Shown here one piece after another: positions 25,796 to 34,740 of a stretch of 64,000 nt of DNA (positions are counted from its first letter, which is position 1; each line of letters starts with the position of its first letter). The DNA is taken from contig NZ_RAPK01000009.1 in NCBI RefSeq assembly GCF_003610495.1, positions 62,001 to 126,000 of the forward strand. Reading direction: 5' to 3'. Source of the stretch: Sinobaca qinghaiensis (lineage in GTDB: Bacteria; Bacillota; Bacilli; Bacillales; Marinococcaceae). Under the pieces are notes generated by a model. The model saw only the letters and a list, made by a program, of their open reading frames with translations. It searched no databases and had not been told where the DNA came from. The translations under genes and the position numbers were made by a program.

Positions 25796-26608
25796 TTACT
25801 GGATAAATTTATTTTCATGCTGGGAAATGGTATCTTTTATATGGCTGAAAAATAGTGAAGTTTCCGGTAACTCCGCTGCATGCCGCTGAAGTTCAAGAAA
25901 ATAATTTTCCCTGAGCTCCTGAAGCCAGTGCAGCTCTTCGAGTCCCAGTACAGCATCTTCCTGGAGGGAGGCCTCAACATCATTTGTCCAGTATGCATGA
26001 ACGGCTGCCATAAAAGCAGATAATGGCTGCTGTTCCTGAACCTGCAGCTCATCATTCAGACGTTTGAACATAAAAAAAGTATTAGCCGCTTCTGCTGTCT
26101 TTTTTTGTCCGTAATAAGAGGCAATATTCTGCAGAAAGCCAGATTCCACCGTTTCCAGACGCTTAATAAAATCATTTCTATCCGTGCTTTCCGCGAGATG
26201 AAGACGCATTTTCTCTTCATTAATCTGCTGAATAGAGGAGCTGAATACTTTGAGAATGGGAGCATGGATCTGATGAGCAAGCATCGAGTAATAAAGGCTC
26301 CAATGATAATCTCCTGCCAGAATAGTTAACTGGCGCTTTTTCTTATGAAGTGCAGACTGCACCGGCGCAATCTGAACATGTTCGTGTGTATCAAAAGCAC
26401 CGTTTACCATCAAAGCTGCTACGATTTGTTCTTCTTTACGCAGAGAATCAAGCTCCACCTGCTGCATAATATCGAGCAGAAAATATATCATGCTTTTATT
26501 GACGGCCATTTCACCTGTAATCGTTGAAACATATTGATGAGAGGCTTTGGATCTAAAGAGCATTTCAATCCGCTCGATATCAGCTTCCCTGAAAATTTGA
26601 TCTGTCAT
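25796..26608 (-). CDS. hepS: Heptaprenyl diphosphate synthase component I
   Basis: Non-catalytic subunit that sets product length of the C35 prenyl synthase. All-helical, with the family's ILAGDYHWSLYYSMLA segment (about residues 98-112). The frame is open to 26656; ATG at 26608 follows GGGGGA at seven bases and gives 270 residues. It heads the menaquinone side-chain operon downstream of folE-mtrB, with a possible terminator in between. Confidence 0.88.
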   Translation of the reverse strand: MTDQIFREADIERIEMLFRSKASHQYVSTITGEMAVNKSMIYFLLDIMQQVELDSLRKEEQIVAALMVNGAFDTHEHVQIAPVQSALHKKKRQLTILAGDYHWSLYYSMLAHQIHAPILKVFSSSIQQINEEKMRLHLAESTDRNDFIKRLETVESGFLQNIASYYGQKKTAEAANTFFMFKRLNDELQVQEQQPLSAFMAAVHAYWTNDVEASLQEDAVLGLEELHWLQELRENYFLELQRHAAELPETSLFFSHIKDTISQHENKFIQ

Positions 26609-26665
26609 TGCATTGTCCCCCATAGACATGTTTTCGAAATACGCTGTAATCTTCAATAAAGCAGG

Positions 26666-26710
26666 AAAAAGGCGCCTGCTGCGTTAATTTATCCTTGCAA
26701 TGCGCCTTTT
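26666..26710 (-). terminator. Possible terminator between mtrB and hepS
   Basis: Minus strand AAAAGGCGC ... GGCGCCTTTTT with a loop of about 26 bases. The long loop makes it uncertain; it may only attenuate. Confidence 0.5.
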
Positions 26711-26712
26711 AT

Positions 26713-26937
26713 TTATGACTGGGAATCGGTATGGACTTCCCCATGGCTCGTCTGAATGAGAGCCCTGCCCCTGATTTTGATAGCGGAAGTATGTTCAGTA
26801 AACTGTGCTACCATTACTTCCCCTTTATCGAGCTTCTCTGAATGATGGAACCGTGTATCTGTTCCTCTTGTCAGACCGATCACGTTCACTCCGTCTTCCT
26901 CTGCTTTTACTACAAAAAAATCCTGCGCTCCGCTCAT
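26713..26937 (-). CDS. mtrB: Transcription attenuation protein MtrB (TRAP)
   Basis: Tryptophan-activated RNA-binding protein that forms an 11-mer ring and binds (G/U)AG repeats. 74 residues. The core [40 protein letters not shown] and RGRALIQT is nearly the same as B. subtilis TRAP, including the Lys, Lys and Arg residues that contact RNA. Target sites are present at 17328-17402 before trpE. Cotranscribed with folE, whose stop lies 25 bases upstream. Confidence 0.97.
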   Translation of the reverse strand: MSGAQDFFVVKAEEDGVNVIGLTRGTDTRFHHSEKLDKGEVMVAQFTEHTSAIKIRGRALIQTSHGEVHTDSQS

Positions 26938-26962
26938 ATTGCGTTCCCCTGCCTTTTTTGTT

Positions 26963-27532
26963 TTAACGAGTATTTATTAAAGAAAAAACTTCCGCTCTGG
27001 CAGCTGCGTCTTTTTGTAAACTTCCTCTTACAGCTGACGTCACCGTCATTGACCCCGGTTTTTTAACTCCGCGCATAGCCATGCACATGTGCTCTGCTTC
27101 TATGACGACTATCGCTCCATGCGGCTGAAGTGTCTCTACTATAGTATTGGCAATCGTAGAAGTAATCCGCTCTTGAAGCTGGGGTTTGCTTGCAACGGAT
27201 TCTACCGTCCTCGCCAGCTTGCTGAGTCCTGTTACTTTACCGCCTTTAGGTATGTAGCCTACATGGGCTTTACCGTAAAATGGTACGAGATGATGTTCGC
27301 ACATGGAATAGAAAGTAATGTCTTTTACTAATACCAGCTCTTCGTGCTGTTCTCCAAATACCGTTTTTAAATGAGTGGATGGATCTTCATGAATGCCTTT
27401 GAATACTTCCTGATACATCCGTGCTACTCTTTTCGGTGTATCTTCCAGGCCTTCCCGGTTCGGGTCCTCCCCAACTGCTTCTAATATTAATGTAACGGCT
27501 TGTTCTATTTTTTTATGATCAAAAGGAGCCAC
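26963..27532 (-). CDS. folE: GTP cyclohydrolase I FolE
   Basis: First step of folate synthesis, GTP to dihydroneopterin triphosphate. The zinc ligands are in MCEHHLVPF and in EAEHMCM. The frame reaches 27610, but a promoter lies at 27573-27601 and a GTG at 27532 follows GGGGGA, giving 189 residues, one less than the B. subtilis enzyme. First gene of folE-mtrB. Confidence 0.94.
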   Translation of the reverse strand: MAPFDHKKIEQAVTLILEAVGEDPNREGLEDTPKRVARMYQEVFKGIHEDPSTHLKTVFGEQHEELVLVKDITFYSMCEHHLVPFYGKAHVGYIPKGGKVTGLSKLARTVESVASKPQLQERITSTIANTIVETLQPHGAIVVIEAEHMCMAMRGVKKPGSMTVTSAVRGSLQKDAAARAEVFSLINTR

Positions 27533-27572
27533 TACTCTTCCCCCTACCCTTATTTTATCTTTGTCTTTGAAA

Positions 27573-27601
27573 ATTTTAGCATACCGTAATTTATAAAGCA
27601 A
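27573..27601 (-). promoter_or_regulatory. Predicted sigma-A promoter for folE-mtrB
   Basis: Minus strand TTGCTT (27601-27596), 17 bases, TAAAAT (27578-27573) with a TGC extension. It excludes the upstream start of the folE frame. Confidence 0.65.
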
Positions 27602-27662
27602 AGCTATCACTTCAGGGGATCAACGGGAATCTTATAACCAATATTTATATTATGTAAACAAT

Positions 27663-27687
27663 ACCCGGCCATTACAGCTGGCCGGGC
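27663..27687 (-). terminator. Probable terminator after yphF
   Basis: Stem GCCCGGCC / GGCCGGGT overlapping the end of yphF, followed by a short ATTGTTT tract. Confidence 0.5.
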
Positions 27688-28412
27688 TCTTCTTCACCAG
27701 TTAACACAGGCTCACCATTTTCATCGAGTTCATATGTTCCGGAAAAGGCAGGAACAACCGGATAATGCTCGACAAGCACCGTTCTGGCATCTTCTCCTTC
27801 GTCTACGGAGGCATCATGTACTTGAAGCGCACGGTTAATATCAATCGAATAATCCACGAGGGCTTCCCCATCTGCGTTTATAAGAAGCGGCAGGCTGGTG
27901 TTAAAGTATGGACTTGCTACAGTGGGCCGCTCTTCGTACTCCAGTTTTTCAAGATCAGCCTCGAATATACCGGGAGCTACTGATTCTTTAATAGGGGCAA
28001 ATTCATTTTCAGCTATGTAGGCGCTCACCCTTTGTTCGAACTCCCTGATTTCCCGGGTCATTCGGAGATCGATGACTTTCACTTCCGCCTCTTCTTCGGG
28101 ATCTATAATCATATATTGATAGCTCCCTCCGCTTTCAAAAGAATTAGCAGGCGGCTCCTGCATATACCGGGGCATCAACTGCCTGAAATCAATAACGTAC
28201 CGCTCGTATAAAGGCGGGTTGTTTTCCGGCGTTCGGATGGGAAGAAGGTTAATTTCATCTTCTCTATATTGATCAACCGCCTGCTGTACGGCAGCAATCT
28301 GGCTCTCATCCGGCCCCTGTCTCTCTTCAGCTCCACTGTTCGGATAAAAGCAGCCTCCAAGCAGCAAAAGAGGAATAAAGCACAAAAAGCCGGCTTTTTT
28401 TCGATTGTTCAT
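27672..28412 (-). CDS. yphF: Lipoprotein YphF-like
   Basis: Secreted lipoprotein: short basic N-terminus, hydrophobic core FLCFIPLLLLGGC with a lipobox Cys at about residue 21, then an acidic exported domain of about 225 residues. No enzymatic motif is recognised. Identified as YphF from its place after yphE and gpsA. Start ATG at 28412, because the frame's longer N-terminus would overlap yphE and bury the signal peptide. In B. subtilis spoIVA and hbs come next; here the next gene is folE. Confidence 0.75.
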   Translation of the reverse strand: MNNRKKAGFLCFIPLLLLGGCFYPNSGAEERQGPDESQIAAVQQAVDQYREDEINLLPIRTPENNPPLYERYVIDFRQLMPRYMQEPPANSFESGGSYQYMIIDPEEEAEVKVIDLRMTREIREFEQRVSAYIAENEFAPIKESVAPGIFEADLEKLEYEERPTVASPYFNTSLPLLINADGEALVDYSIDINRALQVHDASVDEGEDARTVLVEHYPVVPAFSGTYELDENGEPVLTGEEEPGQL

Positions 28413-28434
28413 TCGGGCTTTCCCCTTTCTGATA

Positions 28435-28632
28435 TCATTCTGCCAGAGGCCCTCTAAACACCACCACAAAAACAATAAGACCTGCAATCACCAGGCAGAT
28501 AAATGAAAAAGTCATAACAAGAAACCGAAGTACTCCTGTCAGCTTTTCTTTACCCAGCACGGCTGCTGCGGTAGAAACAAACATCAGGAACAGGCCGATA
28601 AACGACACCCACATATTTTGAAGCGCTGTCAT
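28435..28632 (-). CDS. yphE: DUF2768 small membrane protein YphE
   Basis: 65-residue protein with two transmembrane helices (about residues 8-27 and 36-58), matching DUF2768. Function unknown. It lies between gpsA and yphF as in B. subtilis, with an AGGAGGA site before the ATG. Confidence 0.8.
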   Translation of the reverse strand: MTALQNMWVSFIGLFLMFVSTAAAVLGKEKLTGVLRFLVMTFSFICLVIAGLIVFVVVFRGPLAE

Positions 28633-28670
28633 AATGTATCCTCCTTTTTCTGTAAAGGAAAAGAAGCAGC

Positions 28671-29720
28671 CTAACTTTCCCGGCCGCCTTCGTTTCTTCC
28701 CATAAAAGAGCTTTCTTCTTCGTTTTTCTTCATCCGGCCCATCAGCCGGTCCGCCGCCTGTAAAGGTGGTTCTTCTTCAAACAGCACGCTGTATAAAGCA
28801 GAAGTGATCGGCATTTCTACGTTCTCTGCCTGTGCCAGCGCAAAAACAGCTTTTGTGGTGCGTACACCTTCTACGACCATTCCCATTTCATCAAGCACAT
28901 CATCAAGCTTTTTCCCTTTGCCGAGAAGATGACCGGCCCTCCAGTTTCTGCTGTGCTCGCTCGTGCAGGTCACGATTAAGTCACCGAGGCCGGAGAGTCC
29001 GATAAACGTCATTGGATTTGCACCAAGGGCTACGCCCAGCCGGGTAATCTCGGCAAGCCCTCTTGTCATTAACGCGGCTTTAGTATTATCACCGTAGCCA
29101 AGGCCATCAGTCATCCCGATGCCCAAAGCAATGATATTTTTTAAAGCACCGCCGATTTCCACGCCAATCATATCTTCATTAGTATAGACCCGGAAATAAT
29201 TGTTCATAAATAAATCCTGAACAGCGGCTGCTGCTTCTAAATGTTTTGATGAGACAGTGACCGTAGTCGGCTGTTTAATACCCACTTCTTCAGCATGACT
29301 CGGACCTGACAGTACTGCTACTGCTTTGTAGGAGGCGCCCTCCAGCTCTTCTTCCATCATCTCGGAAATCCGTTTAAATGTACCGGGCTCAATGCCTTTG
29401 GAGGCATGAACAAGAATACTATGTTCGTGCAGAAGGGGACGAAGCTGTTTTATCGTTTCTCTGATAGCTTTTGTAGGAACAGCACAGATAATATAATCGT
29501 TATCTGCATCTGTAGCCGACAAATCGCTGTAGGCTTTAATCGTCGAATTCAGCACCACATCCGGCAGATAACGCGAATTAATATGCGTCTGATTGATTTC
29601 TTCAGACTGCTCACTTCTTCTGCCCCAGAGCTGAACGCTGTGCCCATTATCAGCCAGCACCTGGGCAAGAGCCGTTCCCCAGCTTCCGGCCCCGATTACA
29701 GCTGCTTTCTTTTTTGCCAT
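28671..29720 (-). CDS. gpsA: Glycerol-3-phosphate dehydrogenase [NAD(P)+]
   Basis: Reduces dihydroxyacetone phosphate to sn-glycerol 3-phosphate for phospholipids. The dinucleotide-binding GAGSWGTALA is at residues 10-19; the catalytic Lys region is in VEIGGALKNIIALG, and NTKAALMTRGL binds substrate. 349 residues. Operon der-plsY-gpsA, where PlsY is the next enzyme to use the product. Confidence 0.96.
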   Translation of the reverse strand: MAKKKAAVIGAGSWGTALAQVLADNGHSVQLWGRRSEQSEEINQTHINSRYLPDVVLNSTIKAYSDLSATDADNDYIICAVPTKAIRETIKQLRPLLHEHSILVHASKGIEPGTFKRISEMMEEELEGASYKAVAVLSGPSHAEEVGIKQPTTVTVSSKHLEAAAAVQDLFMNNYFRVYTNEDMIGVEIGGALKNIIALGIGMTDGLGYGDNTKAALMTRGLAEITRLGVALGANPMTFIGLSGLGDLIVTCTSEHSRNWRAGHLLGKGKKLDDVLDEMGMVVEGVRTTKAVFALAQAENVEMPITSALYSVLFEEEPPLQAADRLMGRMKKNEEESSFMGRNEGGRES

Positions 29721-29732
29721 GAAGATCCTCCT

Positions 29733-30356
29733 TTATTTTGCTCCCAGTTTGTTTTCCTGTCCTTTAACAAGCCGTTCTATATTGGATCGGTGCGTCCATA
29801 CAGCAAGCACGGACAAGATGATGCTGAGTAAAATATAGGAAACCGGGTGGGTCCCCGACCCTGCTGTAATAATTAACAGCAGGGAGGTACCGATAATAAA
29901 CAGCAGAGAACCAAGAGATACATAACGCGTTATGATAATCACAATAATAGCTACGATCCCTGCGTAAACTGCCGGAAAGAAAAACAGCGTGCTGATTACT
30001 CCAATCGTTGTAGCTACGCCTTTACCGCCTTTGAACCCAAAATATACCGGCCAGTTATGGCCAAGAATTACAGCCAGTCCGGCGGCTGCAGGTGCAAGCC
30101 CTTCAGCGCCCGATGACAGAAAAGGAACAGCTTCCAGACCGGCTGCAATCCAGACAGCCGCCATTCCCTTGGCAATATCCAGCAGCAGCACTATAACAGC
30201 CGGGCCCTTTCCCAGTACACGCAGCGTATTCGTTGCGCCGGCATTGCCGCTTCCGTGTTTTCTAATGTCAATTTTCTTTATTTTTTTAGCGATCACATAG
30301 CTGAAGCTGATCGAACCGATCAAATAGGCTATGATGATTGACAGAATGACTCCCAT
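29733..30356 (-). CDS. plsY: Glycerol-3-phosphate acyltransferase PlsY
   Basis: Membrane enzyme that acylates G3P from acyl phosphate. The three family loops are visible: GSGNAGATN (about 36-44), FKGGKGVATT (about 109-118), and a distal segment near residue 180 (HRSNIERLVKG). About five to six transmembrane helices in 207 residues. Substrate is made by the adjacent gpsA. Confidence 0.95.
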   Translation of the reverse strand: MGVILSIIIAYLIGSISFSYVIAKKIKKIDIRKHGSGNAGATNTLRVLGKGPAVIVLLLDIAKGMAAVWIAAGLEAVPFLSSGAEGLAPAAAGLAVILGHNWPVYFGFKGGKGVATTIGVISTLFFFPAVYAGIVAIIVIIITRYVSLGSLLFIIGTSLLLIITAGSGTHPVSYILLSIILSVLAVWTHRSNIERLVKGQENKLGAK

Positions 30357-30380
30357 TCTCTTCTGCTCCCTTACAATAGA

Positions 30381-31694
30381 CTAGTCGTTCTTTTTCCTTG
30401 CATATATCTTGAGCGGTGTTCCTTCAAAATGAAAGGCTTCCCGCAGTTTATTTTCGATATAGCGTCTATAGGAGAAGTGCATTAGCTCTGGTTCATTTAC
30501 AAACAGCACCACAACCGGCGGAGCGATCGCTACCTGGGTAGCGTAGTTAATCCGAAGGCGCTTGTTGTGTTCAGTAGGCGTTGGATTCATCGCAACTGCA
30601 TCGGAAATAACGTCGTTTAAGACGTTTGTCGGCACACGAAGGCTGTGGTTTTCTGCTACTGTTTTAACTATAGGAAGCAGGTTTTTCATTCTTTTTTTCG
30701 TTTTAGCAGACAAAAATACGATAGGGGCATACGCAAGAAACTGAAACTCTTCACGAATCTTCTGCGTGAATTCCTGCATCGTTTTTTCGTCTTTTTCCAT
30801 AGCATCCCATTTATTCACGACGATAACAATCGCACGTCCGGCTTCATGGGCATAGCCGGCAATTTTTTTGTCCTGCTCTTTTATTCCTTGTTCTCCATCA
30901 ATTAATGTAAGAACAACATCAGCCCGCTCAAGGGCTTTCATCGCGCGCAGTACGCTGTACTTCTCTGTTGCTTCATATACTTTTCCCCGGCGTCTCATAC
31001 CGGCAGTATCAACAATGACGTATTCCTGTCCATCTTTTTCAAAAGGGGTGTCAATGGCGTCACGGGTGGTTCCTGCAATCTCACTTACGATAACACGTTC
31101 CTCGCCGAGAAGCGCGTTGACGAGGGAAGATTTCCCTACGTTTGGACGTCCAATTACTGCCATTTGAATCGTATCTTCGTCATATTCTTTCTCTGATTGA
31201 TCCGGAAAATGTTCAAGAGCACGGTCGAGCAGATCGCCAAGGCCGATACCGTGCGAACCGGAAACCGGATAGACATCTCCAAATCCAAGCGAATAAAATT
31301 CATACATCTGTGTCTGCATAGCAGGACTGTCGATCTTGTTCACTGCTACTACAACCGGCTTTTTGGACCGGAGCAGAAGATTTGCTGCTTCCTGATCTGC
31401 GGTCGTAATCCCATCACGGCCGTTTACGACAAACAATACAACATCCGCTTCATCGATTGCGATTTCAGCCTGAGCCCTCATTTGATCAAGAAAAGGCTCA
31501 TCTCCCAGATCGATTCCACCGGTATCTATAACAAAAAATTCTCTGTTCAGCCATTCCGCGTTATTATATAAACGATCACGGGTAATGCCCGGCTCGTCCT
31601 GGACGATAGCCACCCGCTCTCCTATAATCCGGTTAAAAACGGTTGATTTACCTACGTTCGGTCTTCCTACTATTGCTATTGTTGGCTTTGCCAT
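30381..31694 (-). CDS. der: Ribosome-associated GTPase Der (EngA)
   Basis: Tandem-G-domain GTPase needed for 50S subunit assembly. G1 loops GRPNVGKS at residues 8-15 and again near 182-189, G3 DTGG and DTAG, G4 NKID and NKWD, then the KH-like C-terminal domain. 437 residues. SD GAGGGAG before ATG. Confidence 0.97.
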   Translation of the reverse strand: MAKPTIAIVGRPNVGKSTVFNRIIGERVAIVQDEPGITRDRLYNNAEWLNREFFVIDTGGIDLGDEPFLDQMRAQAEIAIDEADVVLFVVNGRDGITTADQEAANLLLRSKKPVVVAVNKIDSPAMQTQMYEFYSLGFGDVYPVSGSHGIGLGDLLDRALEHFPDQSEKEYDEDTIQMAVIGRPNVGKSSLVNALLGEERVIVSEIAGTTRDAIDTPFEKDGQEYVIVDTAGMRRRGKVYEATEKYSVLRAMKALERADVVLTLIDGEQGIKEQDKKIAGYAHEAGRAIVIVVNKWDAMEKDEKTMQEFTQKIREEFQFLAYAPIVFLSAKTKKRMKNLLPIVKTVAENHSLRVPTNVLNDVISDAVAMNPTPTEHNKRLRINYATQVAIAPPVVVLFVNEPELMHFSYRRYIENKLREAFHFEGTPLKIYARKKND

Positions 31695-31752
31695 CTTACT
31701 CCCTCATTCCTATCCCTTAACAAAAACTCTGTCATTTATTTGTTCCTCATTT

Positions 31753-31758
31753 ATTATA
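31753..31758 (-). promoter_or_regulatory. Possible -10 element for der
   Basis: Minus strand TATAAT, about 60 bases before the der start; no good -35 is seen. Confidence 0.35.
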
Positions 31759-31791
31759 CTAGATTTTAAGCCTCTACATAACCATAGAAAG

Positions 31792-31823
31792 AGCCGGTTC
31801 TATGTTTTTTCATAGAACCGGCT
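31792..31823. terminator. Strong hairpin between fni and der
   Basis: Perfect 13-bp stem AGCCGGTTCTATG / CATAGAACCGGCT with a loop of six A (or T). On the minus strand only CTTTC follows, so it is a strong hairpin with a poor U tract. It probably terminates or stabilises the cmk-plsC-ypfD-fni transcript. Confidence 0.6.
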
Positions 31824-31834
31824 TCCGCCTGCCG

Positions 31835-32890
31835 CTATTTTACTCTTGCTGCATAGCTTTTTGTATCAAATCCTCTTTCTTTTAACCAGTGTGCAGTTTC
31901 TCCCGAAAGAACAAGAGGAGCACGCTGCAGGGCGGATACATCTTCTGCACCGACGGCTGCCATAATGAACGTCAGCTGTTCCAGGACAGCATTCAGGTAA
32001 GCGGCGCCCCCTTCACTGCCATTTTCATGAACAGCTTCCAGTACTTTGCCGGCTATGCCGACAGCGGAAGCTCCCAGTGCTATAGCTTTCGCTGCATCCA
32101 GAGCATGTCTGATGCCGCCGGAACCAATAATGTCAGCCTTCTTATGTACAAATGAAGATTCCGCCACAGCAGCCGCACTGCTGATACCCCATTGATCAAA
32201 GAAAGACCATTTCGCTTCCCGCCTGCTGTTTTCAACAGCTGAGAAATTGGTGCCTCCGCTTCCACCCGTATCTATAACCGTAATACCTGCTTCTTCAAGC
32301 GTTTGAAATGCTTCGGCCGACATACCAAACCCTACTTCTTTTACGATAATAGGTATATCCAGGCTCTGGCGGACCGCTTTAATACGATCAAGCGCTCCTG
32401 CGAAGTTTCTGTCCCCTTCAGGCATAACCAGTTCCTGAATAACATTCAGATGAATCTGCAGAGCATCTGCTTCTATCATATCCACAGCCTGCACCGCCTG
32501 CTGCGGTGTTGCCTCACTCCCCAGATTGGCAAAAATAACACCCTCGGGATTTTCACGGCGCACGATCTGGTAGGATGCAGCTTCTGCCGGATCTTTAATT
32601 GCAGACATCTGCGAACCTACTGCCATAGCCGTATTTGTAGCTTTTGCCGACTGGGCAAGCATTTGGTTAATTGATTCTGTTGTTTCCCCGCCGCCTCCGG
32701 TCATTGCATTAATAATAATCGGCGAACTTAAGGAAAGTCCGCCGACATTAGTAGTATAGCTTATATTGTCCACTGAAGAACCGGGGAGACTGTTGTGTAC
32801 AAAACGAAGATCATCATAACTCGATGCCCCAGCAAATCCTGTCGCTAGTGCATGAGTAATATGGTCTTGTTTACGCTGTGCTCTTGACAC
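31835..32890 (-). CDS. fni: Type 2 isopentenyl-diphosphate delta-isomerase
   Basis: FMN- and NADPH-dependent interconversion of IPP and DMAPP; supplies DMAPP for the prenyl chains made by HepS/HepT. TIM barrel with INAMTGGGGETT, ALQIHLNVIQE, VKEVGFGMS, DTGGSGGTNFS and IGSGGIRHALDAAKAIALGA. 351 residues. Start GTG, preceded by AAGGGG at a rather long distance. It follows ypfD by 15 bases. Confidence 0.94.
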   Translation of the reverse strand: MSRAQRKQDHITHALATGFAGASSYDDLRFVHNSLPGSSVDNISYTTNVGGLSLSSPIIINAMTGGGGETTESINQMLAQSAKATNTAMAVGSQMSAIKDPAEAASYQIVRRENPEGVIFANLGSEATPQQAVQAVDMIEADALQIHLNVIQELVMPEGDRNFAGALDRIKAVRQSLDIPIIVKEVGFGMSAEAFQTLEEAGITVIDTGGSGGTNFSAVENSRREAKWSFFDQWGISSAAAVAESSFVHKKADIIGSGGIRHALDAAKAIALGASAVGIAGKVLEAVHENGSEGGAAYLNAVLEQLTFIMAAVGAEDVSALQRAPLVLSGETAHWLKERGFDTKSYAARVK

Positions 32891-32905
32891 GACACATCGA
32901 ACCCC

Positions 32906-34060
32906 TTATTTTTTATATTTTTTCAGCTGGTCGCCGATCATATCTCCAAGAGAAAATCCGGAGTGATCGTCTTCCGGTGCATCATATTCCTGCTGCACTT
33001 TCTGGTCTGGCTTCTCTGCTTTTTCCAGTTCACGAATGCTCAAACTGATACGCTGCTCGGAAGGAGTTATATCCAGGATTTTCACTTTTACTGCCTGGCC
33101 TTCTTCAAGTACTTCACCCGGCGTACCGATGTGACGGTCAGCTATCTGCGAAATATGGACCAGTCCTTCTACTCCGGGAGCCACTTCAACAAATGCTCCG
33201 AAAGAAACAAGGCGCTTTACCTGTCCTTCAATAATATCTCCAGGCTCCATCTGGCCTTCAATCGTGGTCCACGGTCCTGGAAGCGTATCTTTAATGGAAA
33301 GAGATACTCTCTCGCTGTCGGTATCCACTGCAAGAATCTTCACCTGAACTTCTTCGCCTTCTTTGACGATTTCGCCGGGGGATTCTACACGGTGATGAGC
33401 CATCTGCGAGATGTGTACAAGTCCGTCTACTCCGCCTACATCAACAAATGCACCAAAGTCAGTTAAACGCTGCACGGTACCTTTTACGGTATCGCCTACC
33501 TGAAGCTGTTCCAGTACGTCTTTTTTCTGACGGTTTGCCTGTTCATCCAATACTGCTCTCTGGGAGAGTATTAACTTATTATCAGCTGAATCGATTTCAA
33601 TAATTTTAAGGGAAAGAGTACGTCCCTTATAGTCGGAAAAATCTTCAACAAAATGTCTTTCCACCAATGAAGCCGGAATAAATCCGCGCACTCCAAGATC
33701 CACTACGAGGCCGCCTTTTACTACTTCTGCTACTTCTGCCTCAATAATATCGCCGTTTTCAAACTTGGATTCCAGTTCGCCCCAGGCTTTATCTGCAAGG
33801 GCAGCTTTTCTTGAAATAACCAGTTCATCGTCTTCAAGTTTCGTTACCTTGCATTCGATTTCGTCCCCTTCTTTCAGGACATCTTCTACTTTTTCCACGT
33901 GAAGACCGGACAGTTCACTTATTGGGATAACAGCATCCACCTTGTATCCAACATCAGCAAAGGCCTGCTTTTCTTCAACCTTTGTTACCTTGCCTTTGAC
34001 GATATCTCCTTCTTTAATATCACTCATACCAGCTAACTCGTTGTTCATTTCATCGACCAT
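32906..34060 (-). CDS. ypfD: S1-domain RNA-binding protein YpfD (ribosomal protein S1 homologue)
   Basis: Four S1 OB-fold repeats (about residues 15-85, 100-170, 188-257, 273-342), compared with six in E. coli S1. Repeats three and four are the best conserved (VQRLTDFGAFVDVGGVDGLVHISQM and the equivalent VKRLVSFGAFVEVAPGVEGLVHISQI-type segment). 384 residues, nearly the same length as B. subtilis YpfD. It binds single-stranded RNA and is thought to assist translation. Has its own promoter at 34101-34128. Confidence 0.92.
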   Translation of the reverse strand: MVDEMNNELAGMSDIKEGDIVKGKVTKVEEKQAFADVGYKVDAVIPISELSGLHVEKVEDVLKEGDEIECKVTKLEDDELVISRKAALADKAWGELESKFENGDIIEAEVAEVVKGGLVVDLGVRGFIPASLVERHFVEDFSDYKGRTLSLKIIEIDSADNKLILSQRAVLDEQANRQKKDVLEQLQVGDTVKGTVQRLTDFGAFVDVGGVDGLVHISQMAHHRVESPGEIVKEGEEVQVKILAVDTDSERVSLSIKDTLPGPWTTIEGQMEPGDIIEGQVKRLVSFGAFVEVAPGVEGLVHISQIADRHIGTPGEVLEEGQAVKVKILDITPSEQRISLSIRELEKAEKPDQKVQQEYDAPEDDHSGFSLGDMIGDQLKKYKK

Positions 34061-34100
34061 TGTCCATTGCCTCCTTCTACTTTTCCTCGCTACTATATCT

Positions 34101-34128
34101 ATTATAATAAAAAATAGGCCATAAGCAA
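34101..34128 (-). promoter_or_regulatory. Predicted promoter for ypfD-fni
   Basis: Minus strand TTGCTT (34128-34123), 16 bases, TATAAT (34106-34101). Confidence 0.55.
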
Positions 34129-34144
34129 AAGAAAATACCTATTT
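34112..34144 (-). terminator. Weak intrinsic terminator after plsC
   Basis: Minus strand AAATAGG / CCTATTT with a 19-base loop followed by TTTATT. It overlaps the ypfD promoter. Confidence 0.4.
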
Positions 34145-34149
34145 CTTTC

Positions 34150-34740
34150 TTACTTCAATAGAACCTGGGACTCCTTAAGCTCTCTAATACTTTTCATAAT
34201 AACCTTTGTGGCTGTTTCAGCATTTGCTTTTTCTATGCGGAGCTTCGACATATTAACCGGAGCTCCGTAGGAAAGCTTCACTTTCCCAAAAGGCTTAAAT
34301 TCTCCTGTTATGGCAACCGGAACGACAACAGCGGAGGAACGAAGAGCGAAAAAACCAGCCCCCGACAAACCTTCACCTATTGCACCGGTCTTACTCCTTG
34401 TACCCTCTGGAAACAAACACAAAACCTTTCCGTCTTTAAGTATTTGCAGTCCCTGCTTCAAAGCCTGCCTGTCCGCCATTCCCCGTTTAACCGGCATCAC
34501 TTCCAGTCTGGAAATAATCGGTCCCGCAAAACGATTTGTCACCAGCTCCTCTTTTGCCATAAAAACGACGTCACGCTTAATAAATGTTCCTACAAGCGGC
34601 GGGTCAAAATTGCTTACGTGGTTCGAACAGATTAATACCGGCCCTTCAGCGGGCAGATTTTCTTTTCCTTCTATCTCCACCCTGAGCGCAGCCCGGAAAA
34701 ATATTCCGCAGAGTGCTTTGCCAATCGTATATAATCTCAT
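34150..34740 (-). CDS. plsC: 1-acyl-sn-glycerol-3-phosphate acyltransferase PlsC
   Basis: Second acylation of phosphatidic acid synthesis. The catalytic NHVSNFD (HX4D, about residues 40-46) and the FPEGTRS motif (about 114-120) are intact. N-terminal hydrophobic segment for membrane association. 196 residues. Its ATG overlaps the cmk stop (ATGA). Confidence 0.94.
   Translation of the reverse strand: MRLYTIGKALCGIFFRAALRVEIEGKENLPAEGPVLICSNHVSNFDPPLVGTFIKRDVVFMAKEELVTNRFAGPIISRLEVMPVKRGMADRQALKQGLQILKDGKVLCLFPEGTRSKTGAIGEGLSGAGFFALRSSAVVVPVAITGEFKPFGKVKLSYGAPVNMSKLRIEKANAETATKVIMKSIRELKESQVLLK

Noticed and set aside
26666-26710. Possible small RNA or riboswitch between mtrB and hepS
   Set aside because: Only one hairpin with a large loop and no conserved motif; a weak terminator explains it.
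27533-27610. N-terminal extension of the folE frame
   Set aside because: A promoter (27573-27601) lies inside it, and the GTG at 27532 has a strong ribosome-binding site and gives the normal length.
32963-33466. 167-codon open frame on the plus strand inside ypfD
   Set aside because: Antisense shadow of the S1 repeats; aromatic- and Cys-rich, with no start signal.
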